Notes: generated from the sequence alone by a model not told the origin. DNA of 64,000 nt from CAYUMU01 sp964445985 (GCA_964445985.1 CAYUMU010000005.1:1-64000); one strand, 5' to 3'; shown: positions 49,101 through 57,936, counted from the stretch's first letter. Numbers and translations: made by a program.

Positions 49101-49869
49101 GGTAGGGATCGATGGGGACTTCGAACTTGCCTGCCCTGGGGTTGGTGGCCGGCTTTTGGATGCCATTGACGGTTTCGCCGTACTGGGCATTGGACTCGCG
49201 GCCCACGGTATAGGTTACGCCGGCCTTGGCGAGCAGATCGCCTTCGTAGGTGGCGTCGAGGAACACTTTGGCGCGAAAGATGGTACCGTCGGCCGTGATG
49301 AGTTCTTGAATGCGGGGGCCGGTCTTGCGCACGCTTTGCAAGGGCTGCTCAAAGTAGACGCGGACTTGGGCCTCGGCAGCCAGCTCCGTGAAGACGGCTT
49401 CGGCCACTTTGGGTTCGAAAGCCAACGACGGCGGTTTGGCAAAGTCGACACCCCGCTGGAGTTGCTCGGCCTTGGTCGGTTCGTCGAAGGCGGTGCCGGG
49501 GCGTTGACCGTAGTGGGCGCCGATTCGTTCGTAAACTTCGCGGGCCATGCCGCTGACGGCCTGGACGCGATCGCTGCTGCCGACGTCGGTCCAACTGAGT
49601 CCGCCCGATGTCATGCCGCCGAGATGTTTGCCGGGCTCGACAATCACGGCGGTTTTGCCCAACCGCGCGGCTTGCACGGCGGCGACCACTCCGCCCGAGG
49701 TTCCGCCGTAGATGCAGATGTCGGCTTCGACGATTTGGGCCTGAGCCGGGTTGCTCAACGGGGGAGGTGTTTGGGCCAGAGCGTCGAGGGCAACCAACAA
49801 CAGCAGGCATGGCAACGAAAGCAGCGTGGGGACGCTTGGTTGGCAAGCTTTAGGGCACGGAATATGCAT
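46177..49869 (-). CDS. Secreted protein with two tandem FAD-dependent oxidoreductase modules
   Basis: 1230 residues from ATG 49869. The signal peptide is LLSLPCLLLLVALDALA. Module 1 starts at ADICIYGGTSGGVVAAVQAA and closes with HVAFGSIRMEPVFM (about residue 590). Module 2 starts at FDLVVVGATPGGIACAVRAA (about 645) and closes with HVGWGSIRLEPVWM (about 1080). Each has the late motif FxDATYEGDL or FADGTYEGDL. Module 2 is closely related by eye to the FAD half of the next gene, so duplication and fusion built this locus. The helical C-terminal cap (LLTRGQALRLLFSRL) matches that of the neighbour. The role is probably periplasmic oxidation of a carbohydrate; the substrate is unknown. Confidence 0.85.
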   Translation of the reverse strand: MHIPCPKACQPSVPTLLSLPCLLLLVALDALAQTPPPLSNPAQAQIVEADICIYGGTSGGVVAAVQAARLGKTAVIVEPGKHLGGMTSGGLSWTDVGSSDRVQAVSGMAREVYERIGAHYGQRPGTAFDEPTKAEQLQRGVDFAKPPSLAFEPKVAEAVFTELAAEAQVRVYFEQPLQSVRKTGPRIQELITADGTIFRAKVFLDATYEGDLLAKAGVTYTVGRESNAQYGETVNGIQKPATNPRAGKFEVPIDPYRTPGDPTSGVLPYLLRDEPLGEIGAADSRVQSYNFRACLTDNPRNRIPLTRPSGYDPANYELLARWIAARQAAGQKLTLRDFLKYDPLQNDKYDFNNRWPISTDFLGGADAYPEANAATRQQIAQAHEQYLRGFFYFFAHDPRVPEAVRQEMSRFGLCQDEFTGTHGWPHQMYVREARRMVSDFVMIEPHCRGAKLAPRSIALGAYGVDMHAVRRIVHGGQPVNEGSNGVSVPRPYPISYGAIVPKADQCDNLYVTFALSASHVAFGSIRMEPVFMALSQSAAQAASIAIDRGLAVQQVPYDELRQNLLASRLALEWPVKSPPKSSALIKPAPTATPHDLDGQSFDLVVVGATPGGIACAVRAARQGLSVLLVHHHQHVGGFITSGAGGWEAPYDGLRSPLYAEIRTGASDYYRQAYGADSQQYRASLPNPHTNSHLDRAKVEPRVAEMLFERMLAQESNLKLLRNFHVTLTHRDGAQLKSLTLRAKDNDTTIRVAARAFADGTYEGDLIAAAKVPCRVGREARGEYQEPHAGVIYATERRKPPGQKGFPADADRGILKIRYNSHATAELVQPQSTGEADSSVMAYNYRLILTRDPANRVMVEKPPGYRLDIVRSTAGGGFVPNLPNDKVAWNGGRLIGPQNDYPEASWQRREQISQQYLSAMLMLLWYYQHDPAASPADRAKYQDYGLAADEFIDNNHLPYEIYVREARRLVGRYVFTEHDNLIAAGIGRTPIHSDSVAITDWPVDSVACLKRKTPGGNYDGIFFLAEQSRPAQVPYRCLLAKELDNLLAVVPLSASHVGWGSIRLEPVWMQTGEAAGFAIALAQQQGISPAALNPQLLTHTLASHQHMISFFNDVDVASNNPDVVAAQFFGTQGFLPNYNARLDKPLTTSTARLWGQGFNDLLANKLQPAELAAALAQAEAGDAAHQDTPIAAAEFLSLLPKVTTAQPSGLLTRGQALRLLFSRLPIPRLEK

Positions 49870-49979
49870 CGGAAGAGTTGGGGGTGGGAGTGCGGGCTTT
49901 GGAGTTGAAGAGAGAACGATTGGCTTGCGGGGCGGCTGGGTTGGTTTGCGGTCTTCTGTTAGAATCGCACGAAAAACAA

Positions 49980-50033
49980 AGTCGGCTTTCGCTCCGCGAA
50001 AGCAAATCCTTTCGCGGAGCGAAAGGCGACTAT
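49980..50033. repeat. Palindromic repeat CTTTCGC/GCGAAAG, copy 1 (long form)
   Basis: GTCGGCTTTCGCTCCGCGAA (49981-50000) pairs almost perfectly with TTCGCGGAGCGAAAGGCGAC (50011-50030). Related units are at 52688-52720 and 59902-59958. Confidence 0.75.
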
Positions 50034-50144
50034 GCCCGAAAGTTATTTTCCATGGGTTCCTTAGTTGGCGCGGATTCATGGGCGAGGACGCCCAAGCCAC
50101 GGGGTTGGGCGGAATGCCCGTGCCACGGGGGTTGGGCGAGACGT

Positions 50145-51404
50145 CTAGGGCGTGGGGAGATCGTCTTTGCCTTGGGTGAGCCAGGGGAGGTTGAAGCGGG
50201 CCAGCGTGAGGTAGGCATAGCTGGTGGGCTGTTGGGTGGCTTGATCTTCGTCGCGGCCGCGTTCGTAGAGGCATAGCATGGCGCCGTCGGGCAGAACGGC
50301 CAGGTCGCTATAGGCGCTGAAGCCGGGTTCGAGCGTGCGATTGACCGGCCAGGTGCGGCCTTCGTCGTAGCTCAGTTTGATCGAGATATTCTTGCGGTCG
50401 CGGCTGGCGCCTTCGCGAGCCTTGCCATCGGCCCTGTCCAGGTTGTGCGGGTTGGCAAACACGATGCGGTTCTTGCCAGCGACGGGCGCGCCGGTCGCGG
50501 CGGAGAAGCGGGCGATGCTGCCCATGCAGATGGGCTCGAGCAGGGCTTCGTCGAAGGTGGGCTGGGACCAGTGGGTGGCGCCGTCGGGGCTGGTGGTGAC
50601 GAGGCGTCGCTGGCGTTTGGACTCGCTGCGAACATTGAGCATCACGCTGCCATCGGCGAGTTCGACGATGACGGTTTCGTTGGGGAAGATCCACTCCGGC
50701 GTATTGGGGACCGCGATCTCGCCGCGTTTCCAGGTGGCGCCGTGATCGTCGCTGTAGATGGTCGAGGTGACGGAAGGGCGATGGGCGTGTCCACCGGTTC
50801 CGGTGGAGAGCCAAACCGGCACGACGAGCCGCCCCGTGCGGAGTTGAATACCGTGGCCGGGGCCGGTGGCGAGAACTTTCCAATCGTACTCGGATCGGTA
50901 GCCATCGAAGGTGGAAGTGATTTCCGCCGGGGTGCTCCAGGTGAGTCCGTCATCGGTGCTGCGCATGTAGAAACAGCGCATGTATTCCAGGCAGAACAGG
51001 AAGTGGACGTCGCCGTTGGCATCGGCGAAGGCGACCGGATTGTTGTAGGTGACGTCGCTAGGGTTTCCCAGGTTTTGCGCCAGGGCGACGGGGTTCTTGG
51101 TTTTCGGGCCGGGCACCTCGGCGATTTTCTGGCGTTTTTCCCAGGTGCGGCCGCCATCGGTGCTGCGGCGGAGCATGATGTCGATGGTGTCCCAATCGGT
51201 GCGGCCGGTGCGGCGCGCTTCGCAATAGGCGAGCACCGTGCCGCGGCGGGTGACAACCAGGCCAGGGATGCGGTAGAGTGCGTACCCGTCGGTGTCGCGG
51301 GTGAAGAGGTCTTGCTGGCTGAGCTGTGGTTCGGCGGCGTTGCTGAGGCCGGCCAACAACAACAGCAGGCCCAGGCTTGAGCGAAGAGGACGGCGAGATC
51401 GCAT
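50145..51404 (-). CDS. Exo-alpha-sialidase (GH33-type)
   Basis: 419 residues, secreted: MRSRRPLRSSLGLLLLLAGL, cleavage near SNA. The sialidase fold is shown by the YRIPG arginine motif near the N-terminus and four Asp boxes (STDGGRTW, STDDGLTW, SDDHGATW, YDEGRTW). Sialidases release terminal sialic acid from glycans. The start is ATG 51404 with SD GGGGGAAA. It is divergent from a GntR-type regulator and followed by the FAD oxidoreductase genes. Confidence 0.88.
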   Translation of the reverse strand: MRSRRPLRSSLGLLLLLAGLSNAAEPQLSQQDLFTRDTDGYALYRIPGLVVTRRGTVLAYCEARRTGRTDWDTIDIMLRRSTDGGRTWEKRQKIAEVPGPKTKNPVALAQNLGNPSDVTYNNPVAFADANGDVHFLFCLEYMRCFYMRSTDDGLTWSTPAEITSTFDGYRSEYDWKVLATGPGHGIQLRTGRLVVPVWLSTGTGGHAHRPSVTSTIYSDDHGATWKRGEIAVPNTPEWIFPNETVIVELADGSVMLNVRSESKRQRRLVTTSPDGATHWSQPTFDEALLEPICMGSIARFSAATGAPVAGKNRIVFANPHNLDRADGKAREGASRDRKNISIKLSYDEGRTWPVNRTLEPGFSAYSDLAVLPDGAMLCLYERGRDEDQATQQPTSYAYLTLARFNLPWLTQGKDDLPTP

Positions 51405-51509
51405 GGAATTTCCCCCGAGATGGTAATGGGCCGCGCCGGCGGTTGCGAGCCCGGCGGCGTTCGCGGCGACGCCATTGAGCACAGGCAGGCTGACTCGGCC
51501 GGCAATGGC

Positions 51510-51538
51510 TTGTAGTATTCTGGGATGGATTATATTAT
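51510..51538 (+). promoter_or_regulatory. Candidate promoter of the GntR-type gene
   Basis: TTGTAG (51510-51515) and TATTAT (51533-51538) are spaced by 17 bases in an AT-rich stretch (51530-51570) that stands out from the GC-rich surroundings. The -10 box matches at 5 of 6 positions; the -35 box is weak. Confidence 0.35.
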
Positions 51539-51582
51539 CGCAGCTTGGATATTAAAACATTTATCTTCCGATTAGCGGTTGA

Positions 51583-51595
51583 GCGTTCAGAACGC
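51583..51595. promoter_or_regulatory. Perfect palindrome before the GntR-type start codon, candidate operator
   Basis: GCGTTCAGAACGC is a 6+1+6 perfect palindrome ending one base before ATG 51597. It takes the place of a normal ribosome-binding site, so binding there could block both transcription and translation. Confidence 0.45.
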
Positions 51596-51596
51596 C

Positions 51597-52691
51597 ATGG
51601 CAACGACACACGGCCCCCGAATCGTCGATGTGGCTGAACGAATCTTAGCCGACATTCGCCAGCGGAAACTACGGCGGGGCGACGCCTATCGGGGTACGGC
51701 GGAAACGGCCCAATGGCTGCAAGTGAGCGGTTCCACCGCCAATCGGGCTTTGCAGTTGCTGGCGCGGCGGGGTGTGGTGCGACGGCGTCAACGGCAGGGC
51801 ACCACCGTGCTCGATCCGCGATCGCGGGGGAACGACGCCCGATTGGGGCGGGTGCACTTGATGGTTCGCGAAGATCATTTGCGAACGGAAGGGCTCTGGT
51901 CGGAGGGGGTGTTGCTGGGCTTGCAGAGCGCGCTGCCGGGCGTGGAGCTGCAATTCAATTTTCGTCCGGAGGTGGATGAAGGCGAGCATGTGAATCGTTT
52001 GATCCACGAGATTCTAGGTTCTCGCAAGCCGGCCGGTTTGGTGTTGATTCGTTCCAGCGTGCTGACGCAGCGGTTGGTGGCGGCCAGTGGCTTGCCGGCG
52101 GTTGTCAGCGGGACCTTGCAGCCTTCCATCGAAAACCTGGCCAGCATCGATCGCGATCAACGGCAGATCGGCGTGCTGTTGGCGCGGCATTTGTTGGACG
52201 CCAAGTGCCGGCAGTTCTTGATTCTGATGCGCGATCGCTTGACGGCCGGCGATCATGATATGCTGGATGGCGCCCTGAGCACGCTGGCCGAGCAGGGGGC
52301 GCCGCTGAGCGACGTGACCTTTCGCTGTTTACCGACCGACCACGATTCGGTGGTGGCCGAAGTGCAACGCTTGCTGCGGGGCCGGGCCGGAAAGACGGGG
52401 TGCCTGTGCCGGTCGGAAACGCTGGCGCGCGGCGTCGACGCGGCAGCCAACTTGCTTACGTCTGCCCCGCGCCGGAAGGCCGTGATTGTGGTGGCGGACG
52501 CAGCCCGAGGCCGTTTGGAAAGTTGTCCCTACCCGCGAATTGAGCCCACGGTGCGGCCTGAGGAGTGGGGCGCCGCGCTGGGCAACATGCTCTCAAGCTG
52601 CGCGCGAGGGGAACCGCCGGAGCCCTTTCGGCAAGTGATCCCGGTGCAGTTGCATGTACCGCCGGTCCCGCGCATCGGGCGCCGCTCATAG
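51597..52691 (+). CDS. GntR-type transcriptional regulator with sugar-binding-like sensor domain
   Basis: 364 residues. An N-terminal winged HTH (VAERILADIRQRKLRRGDAY, TAQWLQVSGSTANRALQLLA, RRGVVRRRQRQGTTVL) is followed by a LacI-type periplasmic-binding-like domain (about 85-360). It probably senses a sugar released by the divergent locus and controls it. The start is ATG 51597; TTG 51579 is possible but has no better site. Its TAG stop is part of a palindromic repeat shared with two other places. It converges on glgX. Confidence 0.8.
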   Translation: MATTHGPRIVDVAERILADIRQRKLRRGDAYRGTAETAQWLQVSGSTANRALQLLARRGVVRRRQRQGTTVLDPRSRGNDARLGRVHLMVREDHLRTEGLWSEGVLLGLQSALPGVELQFNFRPEVDEGEHVNRLIHEILGSRKPAGLVLIRSSVLTQRLVAASGLPAVVSGTLQPSIENLASIDRDQRQIGVLLARHLLDAKCRQFLILMRDRLTAGDHDMLDGALSTLAEQGAPLSDVTFRCLPTDHDSVVAEVQRLLRGRAGKTGCLCRSETLARGVDAAANLLTSAPRRKAVIVVADAARGRLESCPYPRIEPTVRPEEWGAALGNMLSSCARGEPPEPFRQVIPVQLHVPPVPRIGRRS

Positions 52692-52720
52692 TCGCCTTTC
52701 GCGGAGCGAAAGCCGACATT
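52688..52720. repeat. Palindromic repeat CTTTCGC/GCGAAAG, copy 2 (short form)
   Basis: ATAGTCGCC, CTTTCGC-GGA-GCGAAAG and CCGACAT follow in order; the 7-bp stem sits between convergent genes. The TAG at 52689-52691 is the stop codon of the GntR-type gene. Confidence 0.65.
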
Positions 52721-52736
52721 ATTTCTCGCGCGGCCC

Positions 52737-54944
52737 TTAGGGCTTGACAGCCTTGGACGATTTTTTGTTGGCCGAGATCAAAGTCTCTTCCATTTTGCGC
52801 TGGGATTCGAGGGCTTCTTCGGGAACCGGGGCTCGGAAGACGGCCATGGAGCAAGGTTGCAGGCGATAGGTGCTGCTCGAGATGGGTTCGTCTTCGGCAT
52901 CGGGGGCTTCATCAATGGCGGTATCGAACAGCCGGATCCAATGCTCGCCCGATTCGATCGGCGGCAGCGTGAAGGGGATTTCCATGGCGTGATCGGCATT
53001 GAACAGGATCAGCAAGTGATCGCCGATGATGGGGTCGCCGTATTCGTTCACATCGATCAGGCCGCCGAAGAGTTGCACGCCCAGGCAGCGCATGTTCTGC
53101 GAGTGCCAGGCTTCGTCGGGGATTTCTTTGCCGGAGGGATCCAGCCAGGCGATCTCGGTGCGTTCCCGGTTCCGCAGCGATTGCCCGTGGAAGAAGCGTC
53201 GGCGGTGAAAGGTGGGTTGCTCGCGCACCACGCCGATCACTTTGCGCGCGAACGCCTGAAGTTGTTGTTGCCATTCGTCGATTTCCCAACTGAGCCAGGA
53301 AAGTTCGTTGTCTTGGCAGTAGGTGTTGTTGTTGCCCTGCTGGGTGTGGCTGATTTCGTCGCCCGCCAGCAGCATGGGAACGCCTTGCGACAAGAGCAGG
53401 GTCGCCAGGAAGGAGCGCTGTTTCTTCCGACGCAGGGCAATGATCTCGGGATCGTCGGTGGGGCCTTCGGCACCGCAGTTCCAGCTATCGTTTTCATTGA
53501 TGCCATCGCGGTTGTCTTCCCCATTCGCTTCGTTGTGTTTCTGGTCGTAAGAAACCAGATCGTTCAGCGAGAAGCCGTCGTGGCAGGTGATGAAATTGAT
53601 GCTGGCGTGGGGCCGCCGGCCGTTCCATTCGTACAGGTCGCTGGAGCCGCTGATCCGCGTGGCAAACTCCGAAGCCACGCCGCCGTCGCCCTTCCAGAAC
53701 CGCCGCACGCAGTCCCGGTACTTGCCGTTCCATTCGGACCACAGCACGGGAAAGTTGCCCACCTGGTAACCACCTTCGCCCAGATCCCAGGGTTCGGCGA
53801 TCAGCTTGACCTGGGAAAGCACGGGGTCTTGATGAATGATGTCGAAGAACGCGCCAAGCTTGTTGACATCGTGCAGTTCGCGGGCCAGGGTGCTGGCGAG
53901 GTCGAAGCGGAACCCATCCACGTGCATGTTCAACACCCAATACCGCAGGCTATCCATGATTAGTTGCAGCACGCGCGGATTCTGCATCTTGAAGGTATTG
54001 CCGCAACCGGTGAAATCCATGTAGTAACGGGGGTCGGGCGCGAGCCGGTAGTAGCTGGCATTATCGATGCCGCGGAACGAAACCGTGGGACCGCATTCGT
54101 TGCCCTCGGCGGTATGGTTGTAGACGACGTCGAGAATGACTTCGATGCCGGCATCGTGCAGGTTGCGGACCATCGACTTGAATTCATGCACCACTTCGCG
54201 AGGTCGCGTGGTCGAGGCGTAGCGGGGATCGGGCGCGAAGAAGCCGAGGGTGTTGTAGCCCCAGTAGTTCACCCGGCCTTTGTCGAGCAAGAAGCGGTCG
54301 TCGCTATGCACATGAATGGGCAACAGCTCCACGGCCGTGATTCCCATGTCGCGAAGGTAGCGCACGCTCGGCTCGGAACCCAAGCCGGCGTAGGTGCCGC
54401 GAATCTCTTCATCGATATCGGGATGAAGCTTCGTGAAGCCTTTGACGTGCAATTCGTAAATGACCGAACGGCTGAGCGGTGTTTTCGGGGGATGATCGTC
54501 GCCCCAGGTAAAGGCCTCGTCGACAACGCAGGCCAGCGGCCCAGCGGCGGCGTTGTTCCCAGGGTTGAACGACATATCGAGATTCTCATCGCCCAGAATG
54601 TATCCAAACGAGGAATCCGTTGGCGTCGGAATGCGGGCAATGGCTTTGGCGTAGGGATCGAGCAACAGCTTGTTGGGATTGAAGCGATGCCCTTGCTCGG
54701 GTTCATAAGGGCCGTGGCAGCGATAGGCATAGAGTTGGCCGGGCCGGACTTGCGGCAAGTACACATGCCAGATCATATCGGTATGCTCGGACATTACGAC
54801 TCGGGCGGCTTCTTTATCATCGTCGACCGAATCAAATAGGCATAGTTCCACCTTGGTCGCGTGTTCGCTATAGAGCGTGAAGTTGACTCCTCTGCCGTCC
54901 CATGTTGCTCCCAGGGGATAAGGGCGACCCGGCCAGATGCGCAT
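52737..54944 (-). CDS. glgX: Glycogen debranching enzyme GlgX
   Basis: 735 residues. It hydrolyses alpha-1,6 branches of glycogen or limit dextrins. An N-terminal CBM48-like domain (PYPLGATWDGRGVNFTLYSE) is followed by the GH13 core with DVVYNHTAEGNE, catalytic DGFRFDLAS, acid in IAEPWD and the ITCHDGFSLNDLVSYDQKHN loop typical of GlgX/TreX. A C-terminal beta domain follows. It lies 13 bp downstream of treY on the same strand, so they are co-transcribed. The C-terminal tail is Lys/Ser-rich (ISANKKSSKAVKP). Confidence 0.95.
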   Translation of the reverse strand: MRIWPGRPYPLGATWDGRGVNFTLYSEHATKVELCLFDSVDDDKEAARVVMSEHTDMIWHVYLPQVRPGQLYAYRCHGPYEPEQGHRFNPNKLLLDPYAKAIARIPTPTDSSFGYILGDENLDMSFNPGNNAAAGPLACVVDEAFTWGDDHPPKTPLSRSVIYELHVKGFTKLHPDIDEEIRGTYAGLGSEPSVRYLRDMGITAVELLPIHVHSDDRFLLDKGRVNYWGYNTLGFFAPDPRYASTTRPREVVHEFKSMVRNLHDAGIEVILDVVYNHTAEGNECGPTVSFRGIDNASYYRLAPDPRYYMDFTGCGNTFKMQNPRVLQLIMDSLRYWVLNMHVDGFRFDLASTLARELHDVNKLGAFFDIIHQDPVLSQVKLIAEPWDLGEGGYQVGNFPVLWSEWNGKYRDCVRRFWKGDGGVASEFATRISGSSDLYEWNGRRPHASINFITCHDGFSLNDLVSYDQKHNEANGEDNRDGINENDSWNCGAEGPTDDPEIIALRRKKQRSFLATLLLSQGVPMLLAGDEISHTQQGNNNTYCQDNELSWLSWEIDEWQQQLQAFARKVIGVVREQPTFHRRRFFHGQSLRNRERTEIAWLDPSGKEIPDEAWHSQNMRCLGVQLFGGLIDVNEYGDPIIGDHLLILFNADHAMEIPFTLPPIESGEHWIRLFDTAIDEAPDAEDEPISSSTYRLQPCSMAVFRAPVPEEALESQRKMEETLISANKKSSKAVKP

Positions 54945-54957
54945 GCGGAGATTCCTG

Positions 54958-57936
54958 TTATGATGTTTTTTGGGGGTTCGCGGTCGAAACCAGCAGTGCT
55001 ATGGGCAAGGCGCCCAACAGACTTGCCACTGGCAGCGACGGCGAACCCGCGGTTGCGTTCAGTTGAATAACTTCGTTTGAAAAGGCGTTTTGCCAGTCCC
55101 CAGGGCTGTCCGCGGGAAATTCCACTTGGGTTGAACCCCAGGCCGCGGGGAGAATGCCGCCAGGTGGGCCGCCGGCATGGGCGTCTGGCGGCAACGATTG
55201 TACATGGCGCGGAACAACCACTGCTAGCCAGTCGTGTTCCAGGCGGCGGCAAAAGGCAAATACATGCTCCGCGAGGGAGCCCGTGACCGTGAGCGGGAGG
55301 TAGTCGCCCGCCGCGAACAGTTGGGCCTGTTGACGGCGCGTGGCGATGGCCCGCCACGACACAAATTGTTTAATCTCCGGCGCGGGCCATTGCTCGGCCA
55401 GATTGCGCAGCAGTTGATGCGGGTTGGTTTGGAACTTTTGCTGCAGATCGGCCAGGCTGGCGCGGCGTTGGTCGAAATCGACCGGGCGGCGATTGTCGGG
55501 ATCGACCAGGTTGAAGTCCCAATACTCCGTGCCCTGGTAAAAGTCGGGGATGCCAGGCAGCGTGGTTTTGAGCAGCAGTTGCGAGAGTCCATTGATAAAG
55601 CCGGCGTTGGCAATCTCCGCCGCCAACTCGGCAATCTGCTCGCGAAACGGCAGGCCCGCCTCGCCCACCAATAGCTCGCGCACAAAATGGGCAACCGCCG
55701 CTTCATAAGTTTCCGAAGGGTTCATCCAAGACGTATGCACCTTGCCCTCGCGGAGCGCCTTTTCCATGTACCGCAGAATTCGGTCGAGGTAACTCTGCTG
55801 CTGATCGCCGGGATCGAGCGGCCAGGTTCCCAGCAAGGTTTGATAGAGCAGGTACTGGGCGTTGCGGTCGGGCAGTTCTTCCCCGTCGTCGGCTTTGAGC
55901 AACGGACGGTTTAGTTCTTGCCAGCGGAAAACGGTTTGAATCCACTTTTCGGGGATCTCGGACAGCACGTGCAGGCGGGCGCGGAAATCTTCGCCGCGTT
56001 TGGTGTCGTGGGTGCTGGTGGCCGAAAGGGAATGCGGCCAGGTCGTCGCCCGCTGGTGCATCATGCGGTGCATTTCGTCGGAAGAAACGGGGGCCGTATC
56101 GAGTTCTCCGCCGACTTCGTTGACCGAAGCCAGGGGGAAGTAGCGATAGAACGAGGTATCTTCGAGACCTTTGGCCATGACCGGGCCGGTGACCTGCTGC
56201 ATCTTGAGCGAGAAGCTTCGCCGTTCGGCGGCTTGTTCGTCGGTAAGATGCGGCGGGTTCTGCAGCAAGACCACCGTCGAAATGAAATCCAGCGACGACC
56301 AGTCCATGGAAGGATTGCGCCGTTTGGCCATGCGCACGGCCGTGGTCACGCGGCGATAGTCGGCTTCGGCCACGTCCCAGCCGTGAGGCCGATTGTAGGT
56401 GCGGTAAACGGTCATGCAGGCAATCACTTCGCGGAGTGCGCGGCGCAGGCCAGAGAGGGTATAGTCTCGCGCGGCCCGATGCTGTTGGGCGATGCGGTAG
56501 AGTTGCATGGCGAGCATTTGCAATTCGCTCGACATGGCATCGAGCAGCACGGTGCGCTTGCCGTTATAGAGTATGTCGGCGGGAGAGAGCTCTTCGCCGG
56601 TGAGCCGCGGGTAGCCGGAACGCAGCCGTTGCAATCCCTCGGGGTGAACCAGCAATCGATTCAAGGCGTTGAGCAGTTCGTAGCCGGTCGTTCCGCAAAC
56701 GTGCCATTCGGTGGGCAGCGGTTCTTCGCCCGAGAGAATCTTTTCCGCCACCACGTAGACTTCGCTGATGGCCGGATCGAGATCGGCAGGGCGGTGTTGG
56801 CGGAACAGGGCGTGCAGGTTCTCGAAGTAAGATTGCGGATCGAGCAGTCCATCGGGATGGTCAATTCGCAATCCGGTCACCCAGCCGCGCTCCAGGAATT
56901 CGCCGACCAGGCGATGGACGGCGTCGAAGACGCGCGGTACTTCCACGCGAATGGCCGCGAGATCGTTGATATCGAAGAAGCGGCGATAGTTGATTTCGTC
57001 TGCCGCCACGCGCCAGTAGGCCAGGCGATACCATTGCTGATCGATCAGGTTTTCCAGGCGGTCGAAACTGCGTGGCTGGCCCGGCGCGCCGTTGATCTCG
57101 GCCAAGGCGGCTTCCAGTGACTGGCGAATGGGTTCCGAGCGCTTCCAGAGTTGTTCCAGGCGGCGGCGCGCCACACGTTGCTCGCGATACCGCTGTTCGC
57201 TGGCGGCTTCATCCAACTGGTCTGGACCGGGGAGCAACGTCAGTTGCGTGATGATGCTTTCGAGCTCGGTTTGATCCCAGGAAACATCGCCCTCTTCGGT
57301 GACGGGCTGGCTTTCGCGATATTTTTCGCTCACCGCCCGCAGCACAAGGGGCCACGTGCTGGGGGAGAGCGGAAAGTGCATTGGCCCGTAAGCCAGCTGC
57401 AAGCGAAGCTGTGAATAAACCACCTGCAATTCGGCCTGTTCGAGCACGTCCGCGAACGGCCGGCCCAAGAAGGGGAGCAGCACCTTGTGTTGCAGATGCA
57501 GCGTGGTGGGGTTCCAATCGATATCGAAAAAGTCGGCGTACCGCGAGGTTTGGCCGTTCTCTAGCAAGTCTTGCCACCACTCGTTGCCGGAGTCGTTGAT
57601 GCCCATGTGGTTGGGAATGACATCCAGCAAGATGCCCATCCCCAACTTTTTGACGGCCAGGGCCAGCTCTTCGAAATCGGCCAGGTCGCCAAAGGCTGGA
57701 TCAATGAGGTCGTGGTTGACCACATCGTAGCCGTGCGTGCTGCTTGCGCGGGCTCGAAACAGCGGCGACAGATAAACATCGCTGATCCCCAACTCATGCA
57801 GATAGGGGAGCAATTCACGCACTGCCTGCAGGCCCAACTCGGGCCGCAGTTGCAGGCGGTAGGTGGCAGTGGGAATGTGGTTCAGTCGATTATCCGCGAG
57901 CAGTCGAGAGGAAGTTACCGACGAAGAGGTGGACAT
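54958..57936 (-). CDS. treY: Malto-oligosyltrehalose synthase TreY
   Basis: 992 residues. It rearranges the reducing end of maltodextrins to a trehalosyl unit. The GH13 core has THGYDVVNHDLIDPAFG, ILLDVIPNHMGI, GLRIDHPDGLLDP and the long insertions of the TreY family, with KGLEDTSFYRYFPLASVNEV and STHDTKRGEDFRARL. It is first of a two-gene unit with glgX. The partner TreZ, which releases trehalose, is not in the window. The C-terminal 80 residues are low-complexity and Ala/Pro-rich. Confidence 0.94.
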   Translation of the reverse strand: MSTSSSVTSSRLLADNRLNHIPTATYRLQLRPELGLQAVRELLPYLHELGISDVYLSPLFRARASSTHGYDVVNHDLIDPAFGDLADFEELALAVKKLGMGILLDVIPNHMGINDSGNEWWQDLLENGQTSRYADFFDIDWNPTTLHLQHKVLLPFLGRPFADVLEQAELQVVYSQLRLQLAYGPMHFPLSPSTWPLVLRAVSEKYRESQPVTEEGDVSWDQTELESIITQLTLLPGPDQLDEAASEQRYREQRVARRRLEQLWKRSEPIRQSLEAALAEINGAPGQPRSFDRLENLIDQQWYRLAYWRVAADEINYRRFFDINDLAAIRVEVPRVFDAVHRLVGEFLERGWVTGLRIDHPDGLLDPQSYFENLHALFRQHRPADLDPAISEVYVVAEKILSGEEPLPTEWHVCGTTGYELLNALNRLLVHPEGLQRLRSGYPRLTGEELSPADILYNGKRTVLLDAMSSELQMLAMQLYRIAQQHRAARDYTLSGLRRALREVIACMTVYRTYNRPHGWDVAEADYRRVTTAVRMAKRRNPSMDWSSLDFISTVVLLQNPPHLTDEQAAERRSFSLKMQQVTGPVMAKGLEDTSFYRYFPLASVNEVGGELDTAPVSSDEMHRMMHQRATTWPHSLSATSTHDTKRGEDFRARLHVLSEIPEKWIQTVFRWQELNRPLLKADDGEELPDRNAQYLLYQTLLGTWPLDPGDQQQSYLDRILRYMEKALREGKVHTSWMNPSETYEAAVAHFVRELLVGEAGLPFREQIAELAAEIANAGFINGLSQLLLKTTLPGIPDFYQGTEYWDFNLVDPDNRRPVDFDQRRASLADLQQKFQTNPHQLLRNLAEQWPAPEIKQFVSWRAIATRRQQAQLFAAGDYLPLTVTGSLAEHVFAFCRRLEHDWLAVVVPRHVQSLPPDAHAGGPPGGILPAAWGSTQVEFPADSPGDWQNAFSNEVIQLNATAGSPSLPVASLLGALPIALLVSTANPQKTS

